Below are positions 39,270 through 50,144 of a stretch of 64,000 bases of DNA, piece by piece (the stretch's first letter is position 1; each line of letters begins with the position of its first letter). The stretch is from contig QJNS01000040.1 in NCBI GenBank assembly GCA_004154925.1, positions 310,001 to 374,000 of the forward strand. The letters are read 5' to 3'. The stretch comes from Monosporascus cannonballus. Its lineage: Eukaryota > Ascomycota > Sordariomycetes > Xylariales. Below the pieces are notes generated by a model. That model was given only the letters and a program-made list of their open reading frames with translations, searched no databases and was not told the DNA's origin. The translations under genes were made by a program, and so were the position numbers.

Positions 39270-40830
39270 AAAACGTTTTTTCGTAAAAGCTTTCCGCCTT
39301 ACCTTCACTTTCCTGACCGAGATCATTTTTACGAAGCCCTTATTGGGTTCGGGCTATACCTTCTTACGTTTTTTAGGTTTCGCTTTTTTAAGAATTACAG
39401 TTATTTATTTATTAAAAACCTTGGTAATAAAAAGTTTGGCGGTTTTATCGTTAAAGACTTTGGCAAACTTACGAAACAAAAGGTATACGGTAAAATTCCT
39501 ATAAGCTGGATTAATTTGTATTAAGGCCTTTTTAATCCAAATTAATTCTTTAAATAATTTAAATATTTTAATACTTAAAATAATTATTTAGAATAAAAAG
39601 TTAAATCGTTTTAAGGTAAAAATTAATTTTTAAATAAATATATTTATTATTTATTTTTTTAACATATTTATTATTCAATATTTTCGCCTTATTAATAAAA
39701 CGTAAATTTATTATTTCCTAGCTTTTTATAATATATTCCGAAATTATTATAATTTCTTATTACGTTTTCGTAAACGCTTAAAAAAAATCAATTTTATTTA
39801 TAATCTCGAAAGCCCGCCTATAATAACGTTCGCGGAATTAATAACAATATTTCTGTTTTAAAATAACGAATATATTTATATTAAAAAGTTAAAAAATATA
39901 AAAAACATAAATAAATAAAAAAAATAATATATATCTTATTTTAAAAATATATCTATATAAATTTTTCAATAATATAATTTTTATAACCGTTAATTATTAA
40001 TAAATTTTATTCGTTCGGATTTTCGAACTTAATATAAAGAATAAAAACTTTACGAAATTATTTTAAGCTAATTTCGTTATTTGTTTAACCGTTTTTTAAC
40101 GTAATAAAATATTAGTTTTCGTATGCTTTATTATCCGAATTAAAAAATTATTATTATTATACGTTAACGCCGCTAAAAATTACGAAAAACGGTAATAATC
40201 GCTCGTTAGCATTAATATAAGCAATTATAATAATTTACCTTTTTTTAAAAACATTTTTTAAAAAAATATTTTTTCTAAAAGCTTTTTTAAAAATAAAATA
40301 ATTTTCGCTTATACCTTCCATTATTCCGATTTTATCCGCATTAAATCGGTTTCTTTATTTAATAATTTTAACCTCCGGTAAGGAAAAACGTCCGAATAAA
40401 ATATTAATAAAAATTGGAAAAACGCTATTTAAACGCTTATAATTAATAAACTTGCTCTTAATAATCTTAATTCTAGGATAATAACGTAAAAATTGGGCTA
40501 TCCAATTTTTTTTAAACGTTTAAAGTTACCGTTATTAATTAAAAAATATTATGCATATAAACGAAATCGCAAATAAAATAACGCATATTTTAATTAACCT
40601 TATACGATAACCTAACGGGCTAAAGTTTTTTCCTAGATTCGTAATAATTTTTGACGATTTTTATCGAACTTTTTTTTCGTCCGTATACCTTGGATGCGGC
40701 GTAAGATATATTTTTTATTAACCTAATAACCCTTAAAGACTAAACGCAGGGACCTTTTACGTACTACCCCGTTAATCGCCTGCGCCGTACAGAATTAAGC
40801 TGAAGGTTGCATATCGTTCAAAAACGCAAA
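39270..40830 (-). pseudogene. Fot1/pogo-type transposase, RIP-killed
   Basis: The minus strand at 39270-39535 reads the C-terminal tail: ALIQINPAYRNFTVYLLFRK, then AKLFITKVF, a TAA, LKKAKPKKRKK, then PEPNKGFVKMISVRKVK. This parallels the better preserved tail at 56224-56580. The block at 40090-40220 corresponds to the DDE region seen at 63860-63990 (the FSGVN.Q.WF stretch). Stop codons lie throughout. The protein would cut and paste the element at TA sites. Confidence 0.7.
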
Positions 40831-40933
40831 TTCTGCTAAAGAAGAAAATAATTTTTTCAATTTTTTAAAGCATTATTAAGAAATTTTTTATATTGAAAGA
40901 AATCAGTAAGTGGATCGACGCGCAACGCAATTA

Positions 40934-40979
40934 TGGGGTGGCGCGTTGATGGGGTGGAGCGCGGATAAGGGGGTTATCT
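40934..40979 (-). repeat. Right TIR of the Fot1-like element
   Basis: Inverted copy of 39051-39096, followed by TA. It retains more C and G than the left TIR. Confidence 0.85.
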
Positions 40980-40981
40980 TA

Positions 40982-41447
40982 AAATACTTAAAGGGTTGAA
41001 CCTCTTAGATTCTGCAAACTCTTTAATTTTTTTGCGTAATTTATCAAATTTAAGATACCAAGAGCTTTAAGAGCTTTAAGCTCGTTACGTAATCTATTCT
41101 ATTTCGGGTTTAATCGTTTTCTTATTCCGACCATCTTCTGAGCCCGGCAACCTTATTAGGTCATAATATAAAACGTTTACGAAATTATTTTGCAAACCGA
41201 GGAAAAAAGAAAGGTTTTTAACACATAAAAAAAATAAACGTATAAAGCGTAAAACGTAAATTTATTATGTTATAACTTATTACTATAATAATGATAAAAA
41301 AGATATAATAATATTTTTTTCTCGGTACATTTAATATATATATAATTCTTTTTATTAATTAAATTAATTAATTACGTTATTTCTTTATTTTAACGATTAT
41401 TTAGAAATAACGAAAATTACGGTAAATAAATATTTAAAAACAATTTT
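40982..41447. repeat. AT-rich RIP-mutated sequence
   Basis: Remaining AT-rich sequence between the Fot1-like element and the right border repeat. A minus-strand piece near 41000-41130 reads Lys/Leu-rich and coiled-coil-like (ELKALKALGILNLIN). No family can be named. Confidence 0.45.
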
Positions 41448-41611
41448 AAGGTATATATCATAAAATAAAAATATTCATGTTAATTATTAAAATATATAAC
41501 ACCTCGGAAAACGCCTATTTCGGCGCGTTTATAATATATAAACAGGTTCTTAATTACAGTTCTCTAAAGCTTAATTTTAGTCAGATAATTATTATTTCCC
41601 ATATTTTATGT
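41448..41611. repeat. Border repeat, right copy
   Basis: Direct repeat of 18155-18318. It ends where the sequence returns to balanced composition (about 41612). The pair could be LTRs of an outermost element holding the whole nest. Confidence 0.65.
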
Positions 41612-41836
41612 AACCTTTTCCCGCGATCAGCCTAACTGTGACAATAAAGATGCAGTATGTGTTCTCCTCTGCTTCAACAAATATTCATGTCAGAGCTAGC
41701 AAATGGCAGCTAACCCAGAGCTATTGTAAGATCGCCATCCCATTGCTGCCACTCACCATAATGGTACCAATTACCAGTAAAGCTCCCAAACTTTCTAAGT
41801 CAAATGTAGCCGAGTGATTAGGGAGTAAGCGAGGAT

Positions 41837-43646
41837 TCAATTAGTCCCGTTCGCTTCAGAAACCCTCGTCCTCGTAACCACAACATCTAACCCCTTACCC
41901 TTCGGAAAACCAGCAAAGAACTCATGATAGGTCTTCCAGTCCTCATCGTTGGTGTCATACATTGCCATGCTGAAACCCGAGTTGGGACTAAAGAGACGAG
42001 AGACGGTGAGGTATATATCGATTTGAGCAAGTTCCACCCCGAGGCAAAGCCTAGTCCCACGGCCCCACGGCACCAGGTAGCGATTTGCAAACTTTCGATC
42101 CACGGGATTGGCCCAGCGTTCGGGCTGGAATGCGGATGGGTCCGGGAAGATTTCAGGATTGTTGTGAATGTCTTGTGAGGTAGTGGATATAGTCGTCTAG
42201 TCCAATGGAAAATCAGCACGTTAGCAAAATGGTCAACCGCAGGACCGAAACCAAGTCCACAGCAAGGAGGTCTAGACACTTACGCCTTTCGGGATAGTCC
42301 ACTCTTTATACCGCAAATCCTTGTCCTCACAGATCCTTGGGAGTCGAGTTGGCGTTGGGTTCGCTAACCGAAGTCCCTCGTTGACAACACCGGTGATGTA
42401 GGGGAGATCTTTCAGCTCCGAGTACTCAAGGGGGCCGCCTTTGGCCTCTTCGGCGCTGCCTAGCTCGTGTCTCAAAATGAGAAGCTTTCCGGGGTCGCTG
42501 AGAAGGGAAGCGGCGATAGTGATGAGGGTACTGGCCGTGGTTTCTGTACCAGCCATGATTATGCTACGAGTCTCTGAGAAAAGTCGTGGAAATGTCTTCT
42601 CTTCGAGTGGCAGCGAAGAAGATAGCATTGTTTGGATCATGTCCGGGTTTGTCCCTGGCGCTGGTTCCGGCTTATTCATGGAACGCTTCACGCAGCTAGT
42701 CATCATCTACTCTGAGATCAGCCTTTGCATTCTTGCACATCCAACACAATGGAGCATGGATGTCACGAAGACGTCCCAAATGACGGGAGCAGCTTACCTC
42801 CCTCATCCACTGCACCCGGCCAAAGGCGGGGTTCATTCTCTTTGCCACGGCCTCAGGGAGACGGTGTAGAACGGGAAGAAACAGGCCGAACGCGTGACGG
42901 CTCAACATGCTCAGTTTCACCACGGTCTTCACGCTCAGGTTGAACTCGTGATCAAAAGTGGGCTCGTCCAGATGACCGAACGGAGTACCAAAGGCGAAGC
43001 CCGTCGCAACGTCAGTGGCGAGGCACCTGAAGGCATCGCTCAGGCTAACAACACAGCCGTCCTTCTCTTTCAAGCGACTGCACAACTTCTCGACCTGGGC
43101 CAGGATTATGGGCATATAGCTCTGGATGTTCGTAGAGGCAAAGTAGTTCTGCAAGGGCGCACGACGCAGTTGGTGCAGCGCGTGTGACTCTGCAGTGTTC
43201 GTACTGGGAAACATGCCGAAAAATCGCATATAAAACCAATGGGGCTTCGAGGCTCTTGACGAATATTTGTATACTCCATTCCAGTCTGGGTCTGAGATGT
43301 GTACTTCGCGCGGGTTAATACGGACAATCGGACCTGGAGAGTCAAGCCGTCAGTAAGAGATTCGTAGCCACCGCCCGGATGCCACGGTCACTTTACCGTA
43401 GCGCCTATGCATCTTCTCTATTTCAACCCAGAATCTACCTCCGCCATCATGAAGGCATTGGAAGTACGCTTCGTAAAGTCCAGTGGATGCAGCTAGTAAT
43501 GGTCCCGGAAATCCAGCGAGGGGGTGAAGCGTAAGACGGTATATTACTACCAGGCTGGCCGCGATAACAAGCCCAAAAGGGGTTAGAGTTAGCAGTCCAA
43601 GGCTGCGCAAGACGTGAGGCTCGTGGACGTCCATTTTTCCCACCAC
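41837..43646 (-). CDS. Cytochrome P450 monooxygenase, 522 aa, four exons, intact
   Basis: Exons are 43397-43646, 42798-43333, 42284-42706 and 41837-42196. Introns of 63, 91 and 87 bp have donors GTAAAG, GTAAGC and GTAAGT and AG acceptors, and all phases match. Residues 11-34 form an N-terminal membrane anchor, followed by the proline hinge HPLAGFPGP. The I-helix oxygen-binding motif AGTETT is at about 314-319, the K-helix ExxR (EGLR) at 372-375 and PERW at 428-431. The haem loop PWGRGTRLCLG is at 446-456 with Cys454 as the axial ligand; Trp replaces the usual Phe. The opening resembles trichodiene-oxygenase-like fungal P450s, but the substrate cannot be read from sequence. It should act on the ER membrane with a P450 reductase. 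No other biosynthetic genes sit beside it. It is the best preserved enzyme gene in the window, 0.2 kb from a RIP-mutated block. Confidence 0.92.
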
Positions 43647-45262
43647 AGGAAACTGTGTGGATGTAGCTGTTGAGCCTGGGTTCGAACATTTTATAATGGT
43701 ACTTCACGGTTGTACATAACACCGGGTCATATGAACCCTATCTAATTCTCGCTTCCAAAGGCTGACGCGAGTATCCTTGCTCGCCAACAAGGTTCATACC
43801 TTGGATGATTCTAGAACCAGTAACATTCTCTGTTACTGCATTACTTGTTCATCTCTACTCCGTCGTGATGTATATGCTATCACGTAATGCGTATGTGACC
43901 GGCCCAGCTGCGATCTAAGCCGGGTTTCCATTCTGAACATTATCTAGTTCAAACCACGATTTTTGGTTTCGAAAAGCTTGCAATCGACATTCATCTGACC
44001 ATGGCCGCTCGTCCTCCCTCTCCCTTTACCAAAAGGGGCCGAACCTATAATAACCTAGTTGTGAAAGACATACGTAGGTGGGATTACCCTTGAGATCCTA
44101 TAACACCATCAATCGAACGACAAGACAATTCCTTAAGTAGTTGTAGAATACGAACACCAATGTTACTACGTGTCCGCTTTGGAATGATACTTTCGATTTA
44201 CAGTGAGAGAGAGTCATTTCCAGCAGTAGCGCTTGAACCTTATCCGTTTCTATTGCTGAATACGGGCTGCAACTAGAGGAAGGGTCTCGAGCGTCATCAG
44301 TACCAGGTAAAAGACAGGCACGGCAGGCCATCAAGCTGTGATTGATTTCACCGAGGAAAATTTTTCTATCTTAGCTCCGTTCGCTTGATCCCGGAACTCT
44401 GTTTAAAAGGACTGTTCCTTAAGGAGAGGGAAGGTTCAGGAGCACATGGGCATCGCCACAAGCGCCGCTGACAAGGTTTCAATACGATGTGTCGGCTCTC
44501 ATGCACGATGGATCAACAATTATGGGATGGATATTACAGCATACCCCCATTAAAGCCACCTCATACTGCTCAAAATACCAATGGGGGTCGAGGACGAATC
44601 ACTAGTGCCCGTGGTTAATCTGTTGGCCCCTAGTCGTATTACTTCGACGCTATTCAACGACTACGCTACGCAGTTATTCTGAGAGCAACCCAACGGAAGC
44701 AGTTACTAGCTTAGCAGAACATTGCTGGTCAATTCCCCGGGTTTGCCACTTTGTGAACTTGTCTGTCTGCAAGGAGACCCCACAGCGGTCATCATACGGG
44801 TATGAAGACACGTAAACGCCAAAGGACAGATGATCACGGAGATTGTTTCCATTACACGATCAAAATATTTACGAACCTCCATGAACTAGATTAACTAAAG
44901 ATCACTTCAAGAATGTCTCTCTTTCCCCTTATAAGTAATAGGGTGTCCCTTCGCGTGATTACTTCCCGTAGCTACAAGCCCCGCTCAGTTGAAGCGTAAA
45001 AAGGGGAACTTGCTGTGACAAATCCAGCAACATGATTGGATGGCTTTATTCGGATTAAAACATCTCCGTCGCGGCCTGATCTCCCGTACAGCTCTTATCC
45101 GCAGCTGTAAGCACCTAGCTAATTGCTACAGTTGTGATCAAGCGCCAGTCTTCGCCCTTTGGCGCAGCGGTACCAGGCGCCGCCGTTATATTCTCCTACC
45201 AATTATGTCAAAAGGTCCCCCCGATATAACCATTAGCTAAGTTCTGAAAGAATTGCTTTCAG
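43647..45262. other. No gene assigned
   Basis: Balanced sequence upstream of the P450. The first few hundred bases should hold its promoter. A minus-strand 78-codon frame (44098-44334) and a plus-strand 66-codon frame (45040-45240) show no recognisable pattern, so I do not call them. Confidence 0.45.
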
Positions 45263-45610
45263 CCCATCTACAAGCACCCGGATATCATCAACCTGTATTG
45301 CGTGTGGCGCGACTTCCACACCACCACCACCAAGTACTTACAGAATTCCACTCGGCAGTGGGTCGATTTTATGGCGGCGGGCGTCATGGACCAAGTATCA
45401 GCTGTGCCTCTGCTCTGCCAGACCGATCCGGCCGGCCGTAAGTACGAGGACACCGCCTCCGACTCGCTCACGGTCGGCTTTATTGATCGCGGCCTTGATC
45501 ACAGTCAGATCTACTCTCCCACGTTCTGGTTCAGAACCAGAAGGACAACAAGAACAAAGCCTCGTCTAATTAATAGGTCTCTGACTGCCGCTCGGTCTGA
45601 ATGCTCCTAG
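45263..45610 (+). pseudogene. Orphan exon-like fragment of unknown family
   Basis: An acceptor-like TTGCTTTCAG is followed by an open frame of about 115 codons: PIYKHPDIINLYCVWRDFHT, then YLQNSTRQWVDFMAAGVMDQ, then DTASDSLTVGFIDRGLDHSQ, then SPTFWFR, to a TAG at 45610. The composition and absence of low-complexity sequence argue for a real exon. No upstream exon with a start codon is evident and the downstream frame decays after WFR. I do not recognise the family, and it lacks any chitin synthase motif despite lying 5' of that pseudogene. Confidence 0.4.
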
Positions 45611-45840
45611 TCTACTGTATTATCTCGGTAAATTGAAGGAAAGTTAACGAGAAGGTAATGGGAAAGGCTTTAATTTTCTTCTAGCACTATCTTAATTTGA
45701 AGTTATGATGAATTAGTTTAAGTTACTGTTAGTTAAACGTATTTTGTGCGATCCCGGAGATCTTGGATGATTAATAGTATTTAACCGCGTACGACGTTTA
45801 TCGCCTTATTAATTTTTCCTTAATTTATCGAGATAATAGG

Positions 45841-47342
45841 GTGAGAAGCGGAATGTCTCGCGTAATGTTCGAGGACAAGAGGCCATACCACAGTCTCAAA
45901 TACACGTCTGGTCAGCTGCTTATCACGGCTGGGTGGCTTCATCAGACAACCGCCATCTTGATCGAGAATGCCAAGAGTTGTGGGGAAAAGATTCGCTTGT
46001 TCTGTGCCACGACCTGTTCAACTTCCCACGGGACAACATGCCCTCGTACAGTTGGCAGCTAAGAGAAGAGATGTGGAAGACGGTGCTTCCCGCCCTGATA
46101 GAGGGGCACTGGAATGAATTCAAAGGCTTCAACCGCGCGTTCTGCACCGATGCTGACTCTAATCTGGGTAAGGGATGTCTGCGGCTGCTGATGGAAGCCC
46201 TTGCAAGGGACAAGAACGCGATTGCGGCTGCTGGTACCGTCTTCGCCCAGCTGGAGCCTGGCTTCGGGTGGTCATCCTGGGACCTACATCAGCGGTTCCA
46301 GGTGAGATGCCCAGTGTCCCAATTCTGTTAGCTTAATGAACGATGATGTCGACCCGCAGTACACATTTAGCCAGTTTGTTCGGCGGCGCGCAGAGGGCCA
46401 TATCGGAAAGGTGACCTGTCTCCCCGGCTGCGTGACCATGATCGCAGTCCGCAAGGAGATGGCCGGCGCCATCCAGAAGTATGCCGGTCCAGTGACCTCA
46501 AAGTTTGTCTTGGAACATCGGGTCCAGAACCTGGCACGTTCGCCCGATACACTTCCCCGCCCTCATTATCGTACCGCTGCACCATTCATCTCCACCCCCC
46601 CAACGTGTCACTTCGACTAATGCTTCCTCCTCTCAGCAGGGTACCGACCGCCGCGTAACATACTCGATGCTCTCGCAGGGGCACAACCTCTCGACCTTCT
46701 TCGTCCCCAAGGCAGTCAGTGAGGCCGTCGCGCCTCAGCCTCTCGAGCGCTACCTCTCGCAGCGCCAACGATGGGGGTCTAATTCGTACTTCAACGGCTA
46801 CTTCTATCTCGGCGGGGAGAATATGAGCCTCATCATACGCGTCGCTGCCGCCAGCGACACGGCCCGCCAGACATTCGTGTACTGCCGCGTGCTTAACACC
46901 ATCTTTTCCACCAGCAGCCTGGTCTGGAGCCGCAGGGAGCCCGATATCCTGCTGGCGCTTATTGCGGGCCAGCTGCCGCTCGCATGGTACGCGGTTTGCC
47001 TGTCCATTGAGCCGGAGCTGAGAAGGCGAGCGCACAAGCTGGTGATAGGGCTCTTCGTCAGCAAGCTTGTATCCCCGTCCTTGGCAATTATCGTGTTTAC
47101 ATTGGTTGTATTCAACCTGGGGAACCATAGTCAGTATGGCACACTCTCTAAACTCGAACGTTACTGATAATTCTGGCATAGCTTGGGGTGTGTCCGGCGC
47201 CACTGCCGCGTCAACGCCGCCGACAGCTCCGAACCCGAGTTCGAGTCCGAAGATGGCGGAAAGAAACGGAGCCAATCGGCTGAAAGTACCGACGACACCA
47301 GGTGTTGACAGCATCAAAACCGAGGTCATGGGGGGCGCGTAG
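45841..47342 (+). pseudogene. Chitin synthase (GT2) pseudogene, N-terminally truncated and frameshifted
   Basis: Coding pieces are about 45841-46301, 46360-46533, 46640-47129 and 47182-47342, with introns of 58, 106 and 52 bp and matching phases. Catalytic landmarks are present: FCTDADSN, then AAAGTVFAQLEPGFGWSSWD, QFVRRRAEGHIGKVTCLPGC, LGTDRRVTYSMLSQG, and the QxxRW motif YLSQRQRWGSN. Hydrophobic C-terminal segments follow (LLALIAGQLPLAWYAVCL, LVIGLFVSKLV). Near 45970-46000 the frame shifts twice within about 30 bases (ENAK, then VVGKR, then DSLVL, each in another frame). The N-terminal half expected of a chitin synthase is missing. The second intron begins GC instead of GT. The family makes cell-wall chitin at the plasma membrane; this copy is probably dead. 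GTDRR in place of the usual EDR suggests a divergent subfamily. Confidence 0.82.
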
Positions 47343-47648
47343 TGAGGCTCCGCGAGTTTTCAGGCGGCAATCGCGGATAAGGTAGGTAGCCTCCGAGACC
47401 TGGCAGCCAACAAAATTCCAGCAGGGCTGCTGCGACGTGGCAGGGATTGGGGCCTAAGCAATCCGCAGCGGCGCCCAAGTGGCGCAAAATTTCTGCCCTC
47501 TGCAGGCCTTTTTGGTCAGTGACAGGAGGGCGGCACTCGCGCCATTTAACACTCGCCTTGTCGCCTCCGCGGTCGCGGTCTAGCGCGGCGACTTCCCCCT
47601 CTCTTCAACATTGAGCTCCCGATTTCGAGGCTCGTTTAGATTTCAACA
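47343..47648. promoter_or_regulatory. Intergenic region, probable promoter and 5' UTR of the CorA-like gene
   Basis: About 300 bp between the stop of the chitin synthase relic and the ATG at 47649. It includes a pyrimidine-rich stretch (CTTCCCCCTCTCTTCAAC) just before the start, typical of fungal 5' leaders. No clear TATA box is visible. Confidence 0.4.
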
Positions 47649-49394
47649 ATGCCCGCCACCACTAGCCAGGCTCCTCCGACAAACGGGCCTGAGTCCTCCA
47701 CAAAAGGAGGGTGCATACAAATCCTTGCACCTTATGGGGGCGATCCAGACACAGGGGAATGGAAACTAAGCAATAGACCCGTTAATGCCGAGACTAGCGC
47801 CGAGGAAGTTGGTGTCTGGTACGTTTCATGGTTGTCGTTCGGTGCTAATGAGTCTTCAGATATCCAAATTGCCCCCCTATTGCTACGCGTGAGACGCTTG
47901 CCAGGTTCATAGGTTCGCCGAAAGCAGCTGACCTCCCCTCCCTAGCTTTCTCAGCAAACAAGACTACCCTCCCCAAGGCAAAGGCCGCGAATCGCTACTT
48001 GCCCACTTCGGCGTGCCCGAGTTCGTCGCTAGCAGGACTTGCTTTGAGCTGAATGGATTCTTCGGGCACCGGGTGGCATATGATGGGGGGGATAGACGGA
48101 CCGGGCCTGTTGATGGATGGACTGGGCATGTCGATGGGGATGGGGTGCCCGTTACGAGCTGCAGTAAGCCCAGCCTTCTTTCCAGCGACGAAGACAGCAC
48201 TACATATTGACGAAATCCCGCCCCAGCAACCTGGTTCAGATGCCTATTCAAGATGATTCAGAAGATTCCGACAGGTGCGAGCGAGGACGGGCTTGAGTAC
48301 TGCAGCACCGGCAAGGGCTACCAGTGGTACGAGACGACGGTCTTCAGCCACTGGAAGTCTGAGGCGAGGTGCCAAGTCCTGTGCGTCGACGTCCCGTTCG
48401 ACTTCGCCGAGGAGTTGAAAAAGGCTCTCGAGAGTCGAACAGCGCCTCTCAACTTCGGGGACCCTTTTGCCATGCATGTCGATGTGTGGGACCGGATAGT
48501 CGTCTACTACGATATATCCGTCTGGCGAGTTCGGGACCCTGTTCGAATGCTTGAGAAGGTGAGTCCACCTCCCTAGACAAGAACGCAGTGGAAAGCTGAC
48601 TGCGTCTCCGCTCCCGTCGGTTGAAGGATCCAACGCGCAGGAGGGACGTATTCCGGCCTACTCACGACCACATGCGCCATGCCATCCACGTGTCCGAGAT
48701 CCTCGAGTCGGCGGTGAGCACCGCCATGGAGATGCAGCGCTGCCGGGCTGAGATCTACAAGGACCTCCCCCGGGACTTGCTGGGGAAGACGTATGAGCAG
48801 CAGGCAAATGAATATGCCGCGTTCCAGGTCTCGGTCGTCAGAAACCTCAAGCTCCGGTCTGAGTCGAATCAGGCGCGGCTGGGACAGGAGATCAACTATG
48901 TAAGACACCGAACCTAGGTATTCTACTATCTGCACGGGAACAGTTACTTACCAAGAAGCAGGCTTTCAACAACCTTGCCCTGCAGGATAACAACTTTATC
49001 AAGTCGATCACTCTGTTTACTATGATCTTTCTGCCCGCAACGTTCATTTCGGTATGTGTTTCTTATTCCAGTGGCCAACTCATCTCTCCGTCTGTGTTCC
49101 TCTGACCACCACCCTCTTCCGTAGGGCGTCTTCAGCACCACCTTCTTCTCCTACGGTCAGCGACAATGGGAGGTATCCGACCAGCTGTGGATCTACTGGG
49201 CCATCATCATTCCAGTCACTATCGCTGTCATTTTGCTCTGGCATTTATGGCTGTATAAACGAGATGCGATTCTGAAGCTCTTACAGAAGATTGGAGCCTG
49301 GTGCAGGAATGTCCCAAGAAAGCCTGCAAAACACCTCATGAAACGTTGGGAGAGACGCGGTGGATCCAAAGATGCCGAGGCCGGGCTATCGTAA
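47649..49394 (+). CDS. CorA-like Mg2+ transporter-type membrane protein, 447 aa, six exons
   Basis: Exons are 47649-47818, 47955-48163, 48227-48558, 48627-48899, 48962-49051 and 49125-49394. The five introns (136, 63, 68, 62, 73 bp) have donors GTACGT, GTAAGC, GTGAGT, GTAAGA and GTATGT and AG acceptors, and every phase agrees. The N-terminal half is soluble. A helical, probably coiled-coil region follows (about 255-335). Two C-terminal transmembrane helices come next: about 343-365 (SITLFTMIFLPATFISGVFS) and about 379-400 (LWIYWAIIIPVTIAVILLWH), then a basic tail. This is the CorA/ZntB fold order, but the GMN selectivity signature after the first helix is absent, as in many fungal CorA-like proteins, so metal transport is not assured. 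Exon 1 is the least certain part. It is convergent with the gene at 49434-49853. Confidence 0.85.
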
Positions 49395-49433
49395 GGGGTT
49401 TTTAAATACACGCAGTCATTTTTGGTTGGGGTT

Positions 49434-49853
49434 TCAGCCACGGCGTGGGAGCTTCTTGAGCGAGCGAGAAAGTTGACTATCAAGTACTAACTTCTTCTCC
49501 TCCAGAGTCGACTCACTCAGCTCCCGCAGGGCATTGGGGATGCGATTACGCACGTCTTCCACTCCGGCATCGTCGTATGGTTGCTCCCCTACGTCGGACT
49601 CAGATGGCGCGGAAATGTAGTGGATCTTGACATTGGAAGGTTTCAGGGCACTGAAGGTTTTGGTGAGGGGGTCAGTTTCCTGTTTATTGGCCGTGGGGAT
49701 GACGACGAGGATGACATCGCCGTGTTTGCGGAAGGCGGGTGAGTTGATGGTGGGAAGAGGGAGGGATGGGGCAGGTGCGGGGAGGACGGCCTCTGTTCCT
49801 CGGAGCTTATCGATGCTGCTTGCGAGCGATTCTTTTTGATGTTTCTGCGGCAT
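49434..49853 (-). CDS. Hypothetical protein, 139 aa, single exon
   Basis: An intact frame from the ATG at 49853 to the stop at 49434, only 39 bp from the stop of the CorA-like gene, tail to tail. The protein starts MPQKHQKESLASSIDKLRGT, has a Pro-rich stretch (VLPAPAPSLPLPT), a short hydrophobic beta-like strand (GDVILVVIPT), an acidic middle (SESDVGEQPYDDAGVEDV), and ends with a predicted helix (ALRELSESTLEEKKLVLD) and a basic tail. There is no signal peptide or membrane segment. I do not recognise a domain. Coding-like composition and an intact frame among broken ones favour a real gene. Confidence 0.6.
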   Translation of the reverse strand: MPQKHQKESLASSIDKLRGTEAVLPAPAPSLPLPTINSPAFRKHGDVILVVIPTANKQETDPLTKTFSALKPSNVKIHYISAPSESDVGEQPYDDAGVEDVRNRIPNALRELSESTLEEKKLVLDSQLSRSLKKLPRRG

Positions 49854-50144
49854 CGTGGTTTTGGGGGGTGTTTAGGGTGTAGTGATCGTGAGAGAGGGCC
49901 TTAGGAGGGTTCGAGAGGCGACGGTCATCAAATTGAGGGGAGGCCGCCTGTGATTACAGGTACCAGTGGGGGATTTGCAAGGCAAAAAGATGGCCACTAC
50001 CTCCGAACTGCCTGAGGCAGCTAGTCCAAGAATCGTGAGTTGAATTACTACGTACAATCCGGAATAGCACGGTGCGGCTTTATACCAAGGTAACGGCCAT
50101 ACTACGTCTCACTCTACGGAGCACTCCACCATTTCTGCTCAACG

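Larger units (their letters stand above)
39051..40979 (-). mobile_element. Fot1-like (pogo/Tc1-mariner) DNA transposon, 1929 bp
   Basis: Terminal inverted repeats of about 46 bp: left 39051-39096 begins AGATAACCTCCCCATCCGCG, and right 40934-40979 read from the other strand begins AGATAACCCCCTTATCCGCG. Mismatches are mostly C/T. The element is flanked by TA on both sides (39049-39050, 40980-40981), the target duplication of this superfamily. Length and TIR size are very close to those known for Fot1. Minus-strand transposase relics are present but dead. Confidence 0.88.

Noticed and set aside
39255..39524. 89-codon plus frame
   Set aside because: It is the reverse complement of the Fot1-like transposase tail, which is recognisable on the minus strand.
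44098..44334. Possible regulator fragment with several Cys
   Set aside because: Cys spacing does not fit a Zn2Cys6 cluster and no other exon was found.
46586..47329. Long minus-strand frame of 247 codons
   Set aside because: It is the antisense shadow of the chitin synthase exons, which show DAD, QxxRW and matching splice phases on the plus strand.
41837..49394. Secondary-metabolite cluster around the P450
   Set aside because: There is no synthase, terpene cyclase, transporter of the usual type or regulator nearby; the chitin synthase relic and CorA-like protein do not make a pathway.
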